Shown here piece by piece: positions 9,895-18,371 of a stretch of 39,220 bases of DNA. Position numbers and translations under genes: made by a program. Position 1 is the stretch's first letter. Each line of letters begins with the position of its first letter. Source of the stretch: an uncultured Planctomycetia bacterium (GTDB taxonomy: Bacteria > Planctomycetota > Phycisphaerae > Phycisphaerales > SM1A02); the NCBI GenBank assembly GCA_937919205.1, contig CALFOZ010000080.1, positions 1-39,220 of the forward strand, read 5' to 3'. The notes under the pieces are model-generated. The model was not told where the DNA came from. It did not search any database and saw nothing but the letters and a program-made list of their open reading frames with translations.

Positions 9895-11289
9895 ATGAAA
9901 TTGGCTCTACTACTGATCGTTCTCGTTCTTCCCGTTTTCAGCGTTCACGCATTGGCGCAAGCGCCTGCCGCGGCGCCAAGCAAGGCGTACACCGGCACCG
10001 TGACCGCGGACAATGTGTACATCCGCTGTGGACCAAGCGCGTCAAGCGCGTACCCATTTGGCAAGTTGGCCTTGGGCGACATTCTTGAGGTGATCGATGA
10101 GGGATTTGGCTGGGCCACAGTTCGCACCAATGGTCCGGCATTTCGAAACATATATGGATACGTTTTGGCCAATGACAAGGTAGTGCTTTCACCAGACGGT
10201 CAAACTTTAACGGTGAACGCCGAGACCGATGTGCGCGCTCCAAATATTGGCGCCGATGGAAATGCAGACGCGTCTTTTAAGGCGATCGGCAAGGTGCCGG
10301 TTGGAAGTATGTTGCAAGTTGTCGCCACCATGAATGGCGAACGCGAAAAAGTTTACAAAATTGCGGTGCCCGCCAATTGCGTGGGCTATGTCAATTTAAA
10401 TTTTGTCCGACGCTCCAGCGCCGGCGAGGCCGCGAAGATGGCGCAGGCTGTGACCGCCCCCGCGACCAAGGCGCCAAACGCCAGCGGCGCGAATTCAAAG
10501 ACAATCGCCGTGATCGAGGAGAAGACAACGCAAGCCAGCGAGATTATTCCCGCTACTGACACCACTGCCGAAAAAATCATCACCGAGCAAACCAAGCAAG
10601 AGACCGTTGTTACGGAGACCGTGGTTGGCAGTGGCTCCGTTGATTTGCCAAAAGCGGCTGTAAAAGTCGAGGAAATTGTGATTGTTGCGCCTCAACCCGT
10701 GGTCAAGACCCCACAGATGATCGCCTCCGAAAAGCGCCGCCAGACGTTTAAGGATCTAGAGGTAATTTGGATCACCGTGAAAACGGAGCCCTTGGCTTCA
10801 AGCGAAGTTGGCGTGCTGAAGGATCGCTACATGATTCTGATGAACGATTCAGAATGTGAAGCTGATATTAAAAATGTTGTCGAGACCCGAGTGAAGCAGT
10901 TGATTGTTCAAATTGAAGCGCAACAACGCATTCGACAGTTGAAAGAAATGCGCGGCATGCTTGACGCTGACACTGAACAAGTTCGAGTTCTGAAGTTCGC
11001 GCTTGAGGCGCGCTCCGACTACACAGTTGTGGGCATCCTCAACGCCAGTAGCATCTACGATGGCAAGCGACTGCCGTTGCTGTATCGCTTGGTGGATCCA
11101 GCGGTAGGTCAGACCGTGGCGTATGTCAGCACAAAAAATCCCGCCCAACTTGCCATCATGCTTGGAACGTTGGTTGGAATTCGTGGAGAGAAACGTTATG
11201 ACGAGGCGTTGCGCGTGAGCGTGATTGAGCCAACCGCGATCGAAATTCTGACCACGCGCAAGCGCGATGCCGCGATCAACAAGCAATAA
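9895..11289 (+). CDS. Exported protein with bacterial SH3-like region(s)
   Basis: Signal peptide MKLALLLIVLVLPVFSVHALAQA; YTGTVTADNVYIRCGPSASSAYPFGKLALGDILEV resembles SH3_3 domains. Long ORF starts at 9598 but the signal-peptide Met is at 9895. Confidence 0.75.
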   Translation: MKLALLLIVLVLPVFSVHALAQAPAAAPSKAYTGTVTADNVYIRCGPSASSAYPFGKLALGDILEVIDEGFGWATVRTNGPAFRNIYGYVLANDKVVLSPDGQTLTVNAETDVRAPNIGADGNADASFKAIGKVPVGSMLQVVATMNGEREKVYKIAVPANCVGYVNLNFVRRSSAGEAAKMAQAVTAPATKAPNASGANSKTIAVIEEKTTQASEIIPATDTTAEKIITEQTKQETVVTETVVGSGSVDLPKAAVKVEEIVIVAPQPVVKTPQMIASEKRRQTFKDLEVIWITVKTEPLASSEVGVLKDRYMILMNDSECEADIKNVVETRVKQLIVQIEAQQRIRQLKEMRGMLDADTEQVRVLKFALEARSDYTVVGILNASSIYDGKRLPLLYRLVDPAVGQTVAYVSTKNPAQLAIMLGTLVGIRGEKRYDEALRVSVIEPTAIEILTTRKRDAAINKQ

Positions 11290-11367
11290 AAATAATTGCT
11301 CAAATGAATTACTTCACATTCACCCATCATTTAAAAATGATTCACACGATGCACAGCAGTTTGCCCA

Positions 11368-11373
11368 TATACT
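11368..11373 (+). promoter_or_regulatory. -10 element (TATACT) of tRNA-Ala
   Basis: TATACT ends 10 nt before the mature tRNA 5' end. Confidence 0.55.
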
Positions 11374-11383
11374 TTGCCCCACT

Positions 11384-11456
11384 GGGGTGCTAGCTCAACT
11401 GGGAGAGCGCCGCCTTTGCAAGGCGGAGGTTATCGGTTCGATCCCGATGCACTCCA
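11384..11456 (+). tRNA. tRNA-Ala (anticodon UGC)
   Basis: 73-nt cloverleaf: acceptor GGGGTGC/GCACTCC with G3-U70 pair, D-stem GCTC/GAGC, anticodon stem CCGCC-TTTGCAA-GGCGG, T-arm ATCGG-TTCGATC-CCGAT, discriminator A; CCA not encoded. Confidence 0.97.
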
Positions 11457-12185
11457 TTACTTCACGGGGCTTTGTGCGTACATGCGCACAAAGCCCGCGG
11501 CCATAACCGCCGCGGTTTCTATGCGAAGCGTGGTGGATCCAAGTGAAATTCGTGTGGCGTGCTCCGCGTGCGTGTCGGCAAGTTCGGTGTCGGTGAAGCC
11601 GCCCTCCGGACCAATCAAGATCATGCAACTGGGCTGATTCAATTTTATGTGCGCCAGTGGCTGTCCATCTGGATGTGCGATGAGCGCGGGAATATTTTTA
11701 GTGTGGCACATGTGCGCGCATGACTTGGGTGTGTGCGCGCTGGCCACTTGCGTGTTCCAAGCGCCGCGGCTTTGCTTCATGGCTTCCACAAAAATTCGGT
11801 GCGCGCGCGCGCCGTCAAATCGATCAGCCGGAACAACGCCACGCTCGCAATCAAGCGGCGTAAATGACGCGACGCAAAGTTGACCAAGCATGTCAAGCAT
11901 GGTGGCCAAACGATCGCCTTTGGGAATGGCGGCCGCCACATGGATGTCCGGAGTTTGGCGTGACTGAATATGGCAAGCGGAAACTTGCGCGCCAGTTTCA
12001 CCCGCGGCGTTTCGCGTTGGCAAAATCATGGACAGCGCCACGCCGCCCCTGCCGTCCACCAACTCAAGCGCGTCGCCCGCCTCAAGACGGCGACTGCCCA
12101 TGGCGTGCTTGGCCTCATCTTTGCTTAGCCACGCGATGTCGCCAACGGCGGGAAGTTTTTCAACAATGCATCGCGGATGGGCCAC
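11457..12185 (-). CDS. rsmE: 16S rRNA (uracil1498-N3)-methyltransferase
   Basis: MILIGPEGGFTDTEL and TLRIETAAV motifs of RsmE; GTG start. Confidence 0.9.
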   Translation of the reverse strand: MAHPRCIVEKLPAVGDIAWLSKDEAKHAMGSRRLEAGDALELVDGRGGVALSMILPTRNAAGETGAQVSACHIQSRQTPDIHVAAAIPKGDRLATMLDMLGQLCVASFTPLDCERGVVPADRFDGARAHRIFVEAMKQSRGAWNTQVASAHTPKSCAHMCHTKNIPALIAHPDGQPLAHIKLNQPSCMILIGPEGGFTDTELADTHAEHATRISLGSTTLRIETAAVMAAGFVRMYAQSPVK

Positions 12186-12191
12186 GCGCGA

Positions 12192-12197
12192 AGTGTA
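12192..12197 (-). promoter_or_regulatory. Predicted -10 (TACACT) of leaderless rsmE
   Basis: Minus strand TACACT-TCGCGC-GTG, 6-nt spacer. Confidence 0.55.
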
Positions 12198-12206
12198 GTG
12201 CGCATT

Positions 12207-12926
12207 TCAAAGCGCGCCGGCCCGGTAGACATCAAAACGTAGCAATTTGCCTTTGATTATCCAATCCGGCGCGCGGCCCGCAAGCGGCGGCGCAAGGCGT
12301 GAGCGCTTCACAATCACGCGCTGGGTGGCGGCAGAAATGGCCATGTCAAGAAGCGCGTCGGCGTCGGCGTCGGCGCCCACCGTGGCGGCAAGCGCCTGAA
12401 TTTCTTTGGATGGTTTTGCCGCGCCGCGCTCGCCACCAAACATTGGATCAAGCAAGATCATGTCGGGCAAAATAAATTCGCGCGCCGTGAACAGCGGCAA
12501 TGTGAATCCAACTTTGGCGCGCAGTGTTGGCAAGCGCGCGTGCGCGCTGGCGTGTTCAATTTGCATGCGTCCAGCGACAGCGGATAATTTCTCGTCGCAC
12601 TTGGCGCGCGCCAACTCGGCCGCAAGCAATGCGAACACATTTGCGTCGCGCTCCCACGCCAACACTTCAACACCAAGCATGGCCAGCGCGAACGTGTCGT
12701 AACCCAAACCAGCGGTCGCGTCGAGGGCGGTGCGAATATCTTTTCCAACCGCGCGGCCAAGCGGTTGATTGCGCAGTGAGTTGGCGCCATCGGGTAGACG
12801 CAGTGATTTCCAATCAGCGCGCACGCCCGCGCCAGGCTTGCCGCCTGCTTGGCGCAACTCGGGCTGGCCTTGAAAATCTTCCAGGCTCCACGCACCGTGG
12901 CTGGACACTTTGTTCGGCGACTTCAT
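12207..12926 (-). CDS. rsmJ: 16S rRNA (guanine1516-N2)-methyltransferase-like (RsmJ/DUF548)
   Basis: LDATAGLGYDTFALAMLG...LLDPMFGGERGAAKPSKE. Confidence 0.82.
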   Translation of the reverse strand: MKSPNKVSSHGAWSLEDFQGQPELRQAGGKPGAGVRADWKSLRLPDGANSLRNQPLGRAVGKDIRTALDATAGLGYDTFALAMLGVEVLAWERDANVFALLAAELARAKCDEKLSAVAGRMQIEHASAHARLPTLRAKVGFTLPLFTAREFILPDMILLDPMFGGERGAAKPSKEIQALAATVGADADADALLDMAISAATQRVIVKRSRLAPPLAGRAPDWIIKGKLLRFDVYRAGAL

Positions 12927-12932
12927 GGCGCT

Positions 12933-12938
12933 ATTGTG
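12933..12938 (-). promoter_or_regulatory. Predicted -10 (CACAAT) of leaderless rsmJ
   Basis: Minus strand CACAAT-AGCGCC-ATG, 6-nt spacer. Confidence 0.4.
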
Positions 12939-12977
12939 ACCAAGAATTCAATGTTGGTATGCATGATTGCCAATCGT

Positions 12978-12983
12978 TACACT
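12978..12983 (+). promoter_or_regulatory. Predicted -10 (TACACT) of leaderless cystathionine beta-synthase gene
   Basis: TTGGTA-18 nt-TACACT-TGAAAT-ATG; 6-nt spacer to ATG 12990. Confidence 0.6.
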
Positions 12984-12989
12984 TGAAAT

Positions 12990-14396
12990 ATGAAGTCCAC
13001 TTCCACAATTACAGAGCGTTCGCTTGCCCCTGTTTTTGGCGGCATTTTGGAAATGATCGGCAACACGCCCATGTTGGAGTTGAAACATTTGGACACGGGA
13101 CCATGTCGGTTATTTGTGAAGATGGAGAACATGAATCCGGGCGGGTCTATTAAGGACAGAATTGCCGTGACCATGATTGAAGAGGCCGAGGCTTCGGGCG
13201 CGCTGAAGCCAGGCGGCACGCTTGTTGAGGCCACCGCTGGCAACACCGGCTTGGCGCTGGCGTTGGTGGCGGCGCAAAAAGGCTACAAGCTAGTGGTGGT
13301 TGTGCCCGACAAAATGAGCGACGAAAAAATCAGCCACTTGCGCGCCATGGGCGCCGAGGTGATTCTGACTCGCAGTGATGTGGCCAAGGGTCACCCAGAG
13401 TATTACCAAGACATTGCGGCGCGCATTGCCGCTGAGCGGCCCGAACATTTCTATGTGAATCAATTCGCCAACGAGGCGAATCCGCGCGCGCATGAAGAGA
13501 CCACGGGCCCGGAAATTTGGGAGCAAATGGGCGGCGACATTGACGCGTTTGTTTCGGGCGTTGGTTCTGGCGGAACGGTCTCTGGCGTTGGTCGATTTCT
13601 GAAATCTAAAAATCCAAAATTACAAATGATTTTGGCGGACCCTGTTGGCTCCATTCTTGAGCCACTCATCAATGAGGGCCGCACGGTGCAAGCGGGCTCA
13701 TGGTTGGTGGAGGGAATTGGCGAGGACTTTGTGCCCAGCATTCTTGACTTGAAACTGGTCGACAAGGCCTACGCCATCAGCGACGCGCAGGCCTTTCACG
13801 CCGCGCGCGAATTGCTGAAAAAAGAAGGCGTTTTGGCGGGTTCCAGCGTTGGCACATTGCTGGCGGCCACGCTTCAATTTTGCCGCGAGCAAACCAAACC
13901 ACTGCGCGTGGCCACGCTGATCTGCGACACCGGCGCCAAATATCTCAGCAAAATGTTCTCCGATCCTTGGATGATCGACAATGGATTTATTCAGCGCAAA
14001 ACATTCGGGGATCTGCGCGATTTAATTTCCAGGCGCCACTTGGATCGCGAGGACTTTGTGTTAAGTCCGCAGATGCCGATTCAGCAAGCCATCAAGAGAA
14101 TGCATATGTATGACGTGAGCCAATTGGTTGTGCTTGACGCGGCGGACCGCGTGGTTGGAATTCTGGATGAGAGCGATGTGCTGTTGGCGATGGTCAAGGG
14201 CGGTAATATTTCTAAATTGCCCGTAAGTGATTTTATGACCAGCCGCTTGGAAACCATTTCGCCAAAGTCCAGCGTGAACGACTTGCACCCAATTTTCCGC
14301 GCCGACCGCGTGGCTATTGTCGCCGATGACGATCATTTCTACGGCATCATCACGCGCATTGATTTAATCAACTACCTGCGCAAGCAACTTCTCTAA
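12990..14396 (+). CDS. Cystathionine beta-synthase (PLP domain plus tandem C-terminal CBS domains)
   Basis: MIGNTPMLEL, MENMNPGGSIKDRIA, EATAGNTGLALALVAAQKGYK, SGVGSGGTVSGVGRFLK, then CBS-like repeats MHMYDVSQLVVLDAADRVVGILDESDVL. Confidence 0.93.
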   Translation: MKSTSTITERSLAPVFGGILEMIGNTPMLELKHLDTGPCRLFVKMENMNPGGSIKDRIAVTMIEEAEASGALKPGGTLVEATAGNTGLALALVAAQKGYKLVVVVPDKMSDEKISHLRAMGAEVILTRSDVAKGHPEYYQDIAARIAAERPEHFYVNQFANEANPRAHEETTGPEIWEQMGGDIDAFVSGVGSGGTVSGVGRFLKSKNPKLQMILADPVGSILEPLINEGRTVQAGSWLVEGIGEDFVPSILDLKLVDKAYAISDAQAFHAARELLKKEGVLAGSSVGTLLAATLQFCREQTKPLRVATLICDTGAKYLSKMFSDPWMIDNGFIQRKTFGDLRDLISRRHLDREDFVLSPQMPIQQAIKRMHMYDVSQLVVLDAADRVVGILDESDVLLAMVKGGNISKLPVSDFMTSRLETISPKSSVNDLHPIFRADRVAIVADDDHFYGIITRIDLINYLRKQLL

Positions 14397-14408
14397 AGCT
14401 CAAAATCA

Positions 14409-15122
14409 ATGGATATTCCTGGCATTTTGACCATCTTTGTTTCGCTGATCGCGCTGATTGATCCGCTGGGCACGGTGGGAATTTTCTTGGCGATCACATG
14501 CAACGATTCAACCGCCGTGCGCAAACGCACCGCGTTGCTTGGCTGCGTGTACGCATTTTGCATCTTGATTTTGTTCCTAGGATTTGGCGGCTCAATTCTT
14601 TCGTTCTTTGGAATAACCGTGTCGGCGGTGCAAGTGGGCGGCGGTTTAATTTTGGCCAAGATTGGACTGGATTTGATTGACGTAAAAATGGAGTCCAAAT
14701 CAAGTCCCGCGGAGGAACGCGACGCCGTAGTGCGTGAAAGTTCAGCGTTCTTTCCACTGGCCATGCCGCTACTGGCTGGACCCGGAGCCATGACCGTGGC
14801 CATTGCGGAAAGCAGTCACTTTCGCGGTGGTCACTGGAGTGATTTACTATCCGCCACTATCGCCGTTGCCTTGGCGTGCTTTGTCACTTGGATTGTGCTT
14901 GATAAAGCAATCTTGATTCAAAAAGTGCTGGGCAAGTCCGGCACCAACGCCATCACGCGAGTCATGGGATTCATTTTGGTGTGTATTGCGGCGCAAATGA
15001 CCATAGTTGGAATTCAAGGCGTGATTGCCAGCGTGGCACAAATACCCCCGTCGTTGCCGCCGAAAGACAGCATTTCTACAGCCGTTAGCATTCTGCCATG
15101 GCTCACCCACATCTGCATTTAG
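14409..15122 (+). CDS. MarC family (UPF0056) membrane protein
   Basis: LIDPLGTVGIFLAIT, FGGSILSFFGITVSAVQVGGGLILAKIGLDLI, AMPLLAGPGAMTVAI. Confidence 0.9.
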   Translation: MDIPGILTIFVSLIALIDPLGTVGIFLAITCNDSTAVRKRTALLGCVYAFCILILFLGFGGSILSFFGITVSAVQVGGGLILAKIGLDLIDVKMESKSSPAEERDAVVRESSAFFPLAMPLLAGPGAMTVAIAESSHFRGGHWSDLLSATIAVALACFVTWIVLDKAILIQKVLGKSGTNAITRVMGFILVCIAAQMTIVGIQGVIASVAQIPPSLPPKDSISTAVSILPWLTHICI

Positions 15123-16303
15123 AAAGTCGTTGCGTTCATGGCGGTCAACACCCAGACCCCGTGACGGGCGCGGTCATGCCCGCGATTGCAACCAGTAGCA
15201 CATTCATTCAAGAAAGTCCTGGTGTCCATAAAGGGTTTGAATATTCGCGTAGCCACAACGCCACGCGCTTTGCGTTTGAACGCTCGATCGCCAATTTGGA
15301 ATCCAGCGGACTGTCAGAAGAACAAGAGCGCACGTGCGGCGGCTTTGCATTCGCCAGCGGACTTGCGGCCATTAGCACTTGCTTGGAATTGCTGGACACT
15401 GGCGACACGCTTGTGAGCATGGACGATGTGTATGGCGGAACCCATCGACTATTTTCAAAAGTTCGCCAACGTAGCGCTGGACTTGCGCCCGTGTATGTGG
15501 ACCTGACCAACCCCGCGCTCTTTGAGGCGGCGTTACAAAAGAAAAAGCCCGCCATGGTGTGGGTTGAAACTCCCACCAATCCAACGCTGAAAGTGGTCGA
15601 CCTTGCGGCCATCGCAACCATTGCCAAGAAGCATGGCATTATCAGCGTGTGCGACAACACATTCGCCACGCCCATGTTGCAGCGGCCGCTTGAAATGGGT
15701 TTTGATATTGTCATGCATTCGGTCACCAAATACTTGGGTGGCCACAGCGATGTGGTGGGCGGAGCGTTGGTGACAAATCGCGCTGATCTGGCTGAAAAAC
15801 TGCGGTTTTTGCAGAACGCCATTGGCGGTGTCATGGGTCCATTTGACGCCTATTTGGCTCTGCGTGGCGTGAAGACGTTGGCGGTGCGCATGCAACGGCA
15901 TTGCGAAAGCGGCATGCATATTGCGCAGTGGCTAGAGAAGCACCCAAAGGTTGAACGCGTGGTGTATCCAGGTCTTGCATCCCATGCGCAACACGCAGTT
16001 GCCAAAAAGCAAATGCAGTTGGCGGGAAAGCCGGCCTTTGGTGGCATGATCACAATTTTTATTCGCGGAGGCTTGGCGGAAAGTCGCAGATTCTTGGAAA
16101 ATGTGCACATGTTCGCGCTGGCTGAAAGTTTAGGCGGCGTGGAAAGTTTGATCGAGCACCCGGCCATCATGACGCACGCCAGTGTTCCCGCCGAAAGCAG
16201 AAAGGCGCTTGGTATTTCCGACAACTTGGTGCGCCTGAGCGTGGGCATTGAACATCAGCAGGACTTGATCAATGATCTTGAGAAGGCCCTTGCGCATGTA
16301 TGA
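15098..16303 (+). CDS. Cys/Met-metabolism PLP enzyme (cystathionine gamma-synthase or gamma-lyase)
   Basis: YSRSHNATRFAFE, SMDDVYGGTHRLF, HSVTKYLGGHSDVVGG (PLP lysine), GGVESLIEHPAIMTHAS; overlaps marC by 25 nt. Confidence 0.93.
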   Translation: MAHPHLHLESRCVHGGQHPDPVTGAVMPAIATSSTFIQESPGVHKGFEYSRSHNATRFAFERSIANLESSGLSEEQERTCGGFAFASGLAAISTCLELLDTGDTLVSMDDVYGGTHRLFSKVRQRSAGLAPVYVDLTNPALFEAALQKKKPAMVWVETPTNPTLKVVDLAAIATIAKKHGIISVCDNTFATPMLQRPLEMGFDIVMHSVTKYLGGHSDVVGGALVTNRADLAEKLRFLQNAIGGVMGPFDAYLALRGVKTLAVRMQRHCESGMHIAQWLEKHPKVERVVYPGLASHAQHAVAKKQMQLAGKPAFGGMITIFIRGGLAESRRFLENVHMFALAESLGGVESLIEHPAIMTHASVPAESRKALGISDNLVRLSVGIEHQQDLINDLEKALAHV

Positions 16304-16420
16304 CTTTCATTTCGCTGAGCCAGCCTCACTTGCGTCACACAAAATCGTGCGCCACACATTCAAACTTTTAAATTATATTTCCAACTTGCCGCACGCAACA
16401 CAATTTCAAGGAGCCACTCT

Positions 16421-17143
16421 GTGAGCCAGAACTATCAACGCGTTGTATTGAAACTAAGCGGCGAAAGCTTTGCGCAAGAGGGCCAACTTGGGATTGCGCC
16501 TGAGCAATTGGCGCACATCGCATCGGAAATCGCCGATGCGTATCGCGCGGTGAATGGCTTGAAATTGGCCATTGTTGTGGGTGGCGGAAACATTGTTCGC
16601 GGCGCCAAGTTGGCCGAGAAGGGCCGCATTGCGCAAGCCACCGCCGACTACATGGGCATGATGGGAACAATCATCAACGGCCTTGCGTTGCGCGAGGCGC
16701 TTGAAGGAACTGGCGTTGCCAGCCGACTGATGACCGCGCTTGAAGTGAAGTCCGTGGCCGAGCCATTCATCCGCGCGCGCGCCCTGCGCCACATGGAAAA
16801 AGGCCGCGTGATTATTTTGGCGGCGGGCACCGGCAATCCATTCTTCACCACCGACACGTGCGCCAGTTTGCGCGGCGTTGAATTGCAAGCGCAAATGTTG
16901 TTGAAGGCCACCAAAGTGGACGGTGTCTACACCGCGGATCCAAAAAAGGATCCGACCGCGACCAAGTTGAACGAGATCAAGTTCTCCGAGGCCATCGCCA
17001 AGCGCTTGGCCGTGATGGATCTGACCGCGCTCACTATGTGCATGGAGCATTCACTGCCTGTGCGGGTGTTCAACTTTCATCAAAGTGGAAATGTCAAACG
17101 CGCCATGTGTGGCGAGGCCATCGGCACCTTGGTTTCAAATTAA
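16421..17143 (+). CDS. pyrH: UMP kinase
   Basis: VVLKLSGESFA, VVGGGNIVRG, DYMGMMGTIINGLAL, ATKVDGVYTADPKKD; GTG start with AAGGAG SD 7 nt upstream. Confidence 0.97.
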   Translation: MSQNYQRVVLKLSGESFAQEGQLGIAPEQLAHIASEIADAYRAVNGLKLAIVVGGGNIVRGAKLAEKGRIAQATADYMGMMGTIINGLALREALEGTGVASRLMTALEVKSVAEPFIRARALRHMEKGRVIILAAGTGNPFFTTDTCASLRGVELQAQMLLKATKVDGVYTADPKKDPTATKLNEIKFSEAIAKRLAVMDLTALTMCMEHSLPVRVFNFHQSGNVKRAMCGEAIGTLVSN

Positions 17144-17282
17144 CTGGCGCGAGCGCGCATATTTCTGGCGCGCCATCCCGCGGCAATTGCCCATTGCCAT
17201 AAACAGTTCGCGCATCCACCAACACGTGGCTACGCCCTTCATTTTCCCTGCTATTCTCGCACACTCTTGAAGGAGAAATCGC

Positions 17283-17849
17283 ATGGACCTAGATACCATT
17301 TTGCTTGAATGTGAAGATCAGATGGAGAAGAGCGTGGAGCACCTGAGCAAGGAACTGCGTGGCATGCGCACTGGGCGCGCCACCACCGCAATGTTGGAGT
17401 ACATCAAGGTGGACTACTACGGGTCCATGACGGACCTGCGTGAACTCGCCGCCATCAGCGTGCCAGAGCCCACGCAACTTTTGGTGAAGCCATTTGATCC
17501 AGGCGCCAAAACCGAAATTGTGAAGGCCATTGAGAAGTCAGGCTTGGGTCTGAATCCGCAAACTGAAGGCACGCAAATTCGCATCATTGTTCCGTCGCCA
17601 AGTTCCGACAGGCGCAAACAACTTGCCACGCAAGCCAAGAAACTTTCCGAGGACACCAAAGTTGCCGTTCGCAACGCACGCCGCGACGCCAACAAACGCA
17701 TTGACACTTTGTTGGCCGACAAAAAAACTGGCCTGACCGAGGACGCCGCCGAGCGCGCCCAAAAAGATGTGGACGAAGCCACCAAGAAACATACATCGCG
17801 CGTGGAAGAAGTTGTGACCAAGAAAGTCACCGAGATTGAGGAGGCGTAA
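17283..17849 (+). CDS. frr: Ribosome recycling factor
   Basis: LRGMRTGRATTAMLEYIKVDYYGSMTDLRELAAISVPEP; SD AAGGAG 7 nt upstream. Confidence 0.97.
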   Translation: MDLDTILLECEDQMEKSVEHLSKELRGMRTGRATTAMLEYIKVDYYGSMTDLRELAAISVPEPTQLLVKPFDPGAKTEIVKAIEKSGLGLNPQTEGTQIRIIVPSPSSDRRKQLATQAKKLSEDTKVAVRNARRDANKRIDTLLADKKTGLTEDAAERAQKDVDEATKKHTSRVEEVVTKKVTEIEEA

Positions 17850-17852
17850 TTC

Positions 17853-18359
17853 GTGCGCTGTCCTTTTTGCACCGCAGACAATGACAAGGTGATCGACAGT
17901 CGCCCGGGCGAAGATGGCGACACCATTCGCCGCCGCCGTGAGTGCATCGCCTGCGAAAAACGCTTCACAACCTATGAGCGATATGAGCGAACCGCCCGCT
18001 TAATGGTGGTCAAACGCGATGGAACTCGCGTTCCCTACTTGGCCGAAAGCCTGACGCGTGGCTTGCACGCCGCGTGCGGTAAGCGCCCCATTCGCGAAGA
18101 GGACAAAGAACGTTTGTGCCGCGAAGTGGAAGAGGAAATTCACCGCGACTTTGATCGTGAAGTGTTGAGCACCGAAATTGGTCAGCGACTTGCCAACAAA
18201 CTTCGAGTGCTTGATCCAATTGCCTACATTCGATTTGTCAGCGAGCACCATGGATTTAGTTCCATCGCCGAGTTCGCCGCGGAGATGGCGTCCATGCAAT
18301 CGCGTCCCCGACCTGTCGCCAACGAGCGCGATCTTTTTCCAGACACCAAAACAAAATAA
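17853..18359 (+). CDS. nrdR: Transcriptional repressor NrdR
   Basis: MRCPFCTADNDKVIDSRPGEDGDTIRRRRECIACEKRFTTYE (Zn ribbon plus ATP cone); GTG start. Confidence 0.97.
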   Translation: MRCPFCTADNDKVIDSRPGEDGDTIRRRRECIACEKRFTTYERYERTARLMVVKRDGTRVPYLAESLTRGLHAACGKRPIREEDKERLCREVEEEIHRDFDREVLSTEIGQRLANKLRVLDPIAYIRFVSEHHGFSSIAEFAAEMASMQSRPRPVANERDLFPDTKTK

Positions 18360-18371
18360 ATCCCCAACACC

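Noticed and set aside
15208-15834. 208-aa minus-strand ORF antisense to the Cys/Met PLP enzyme
   Set aside because: Lies wholly inside conserved coding sequence on the other strand; no domain signal.
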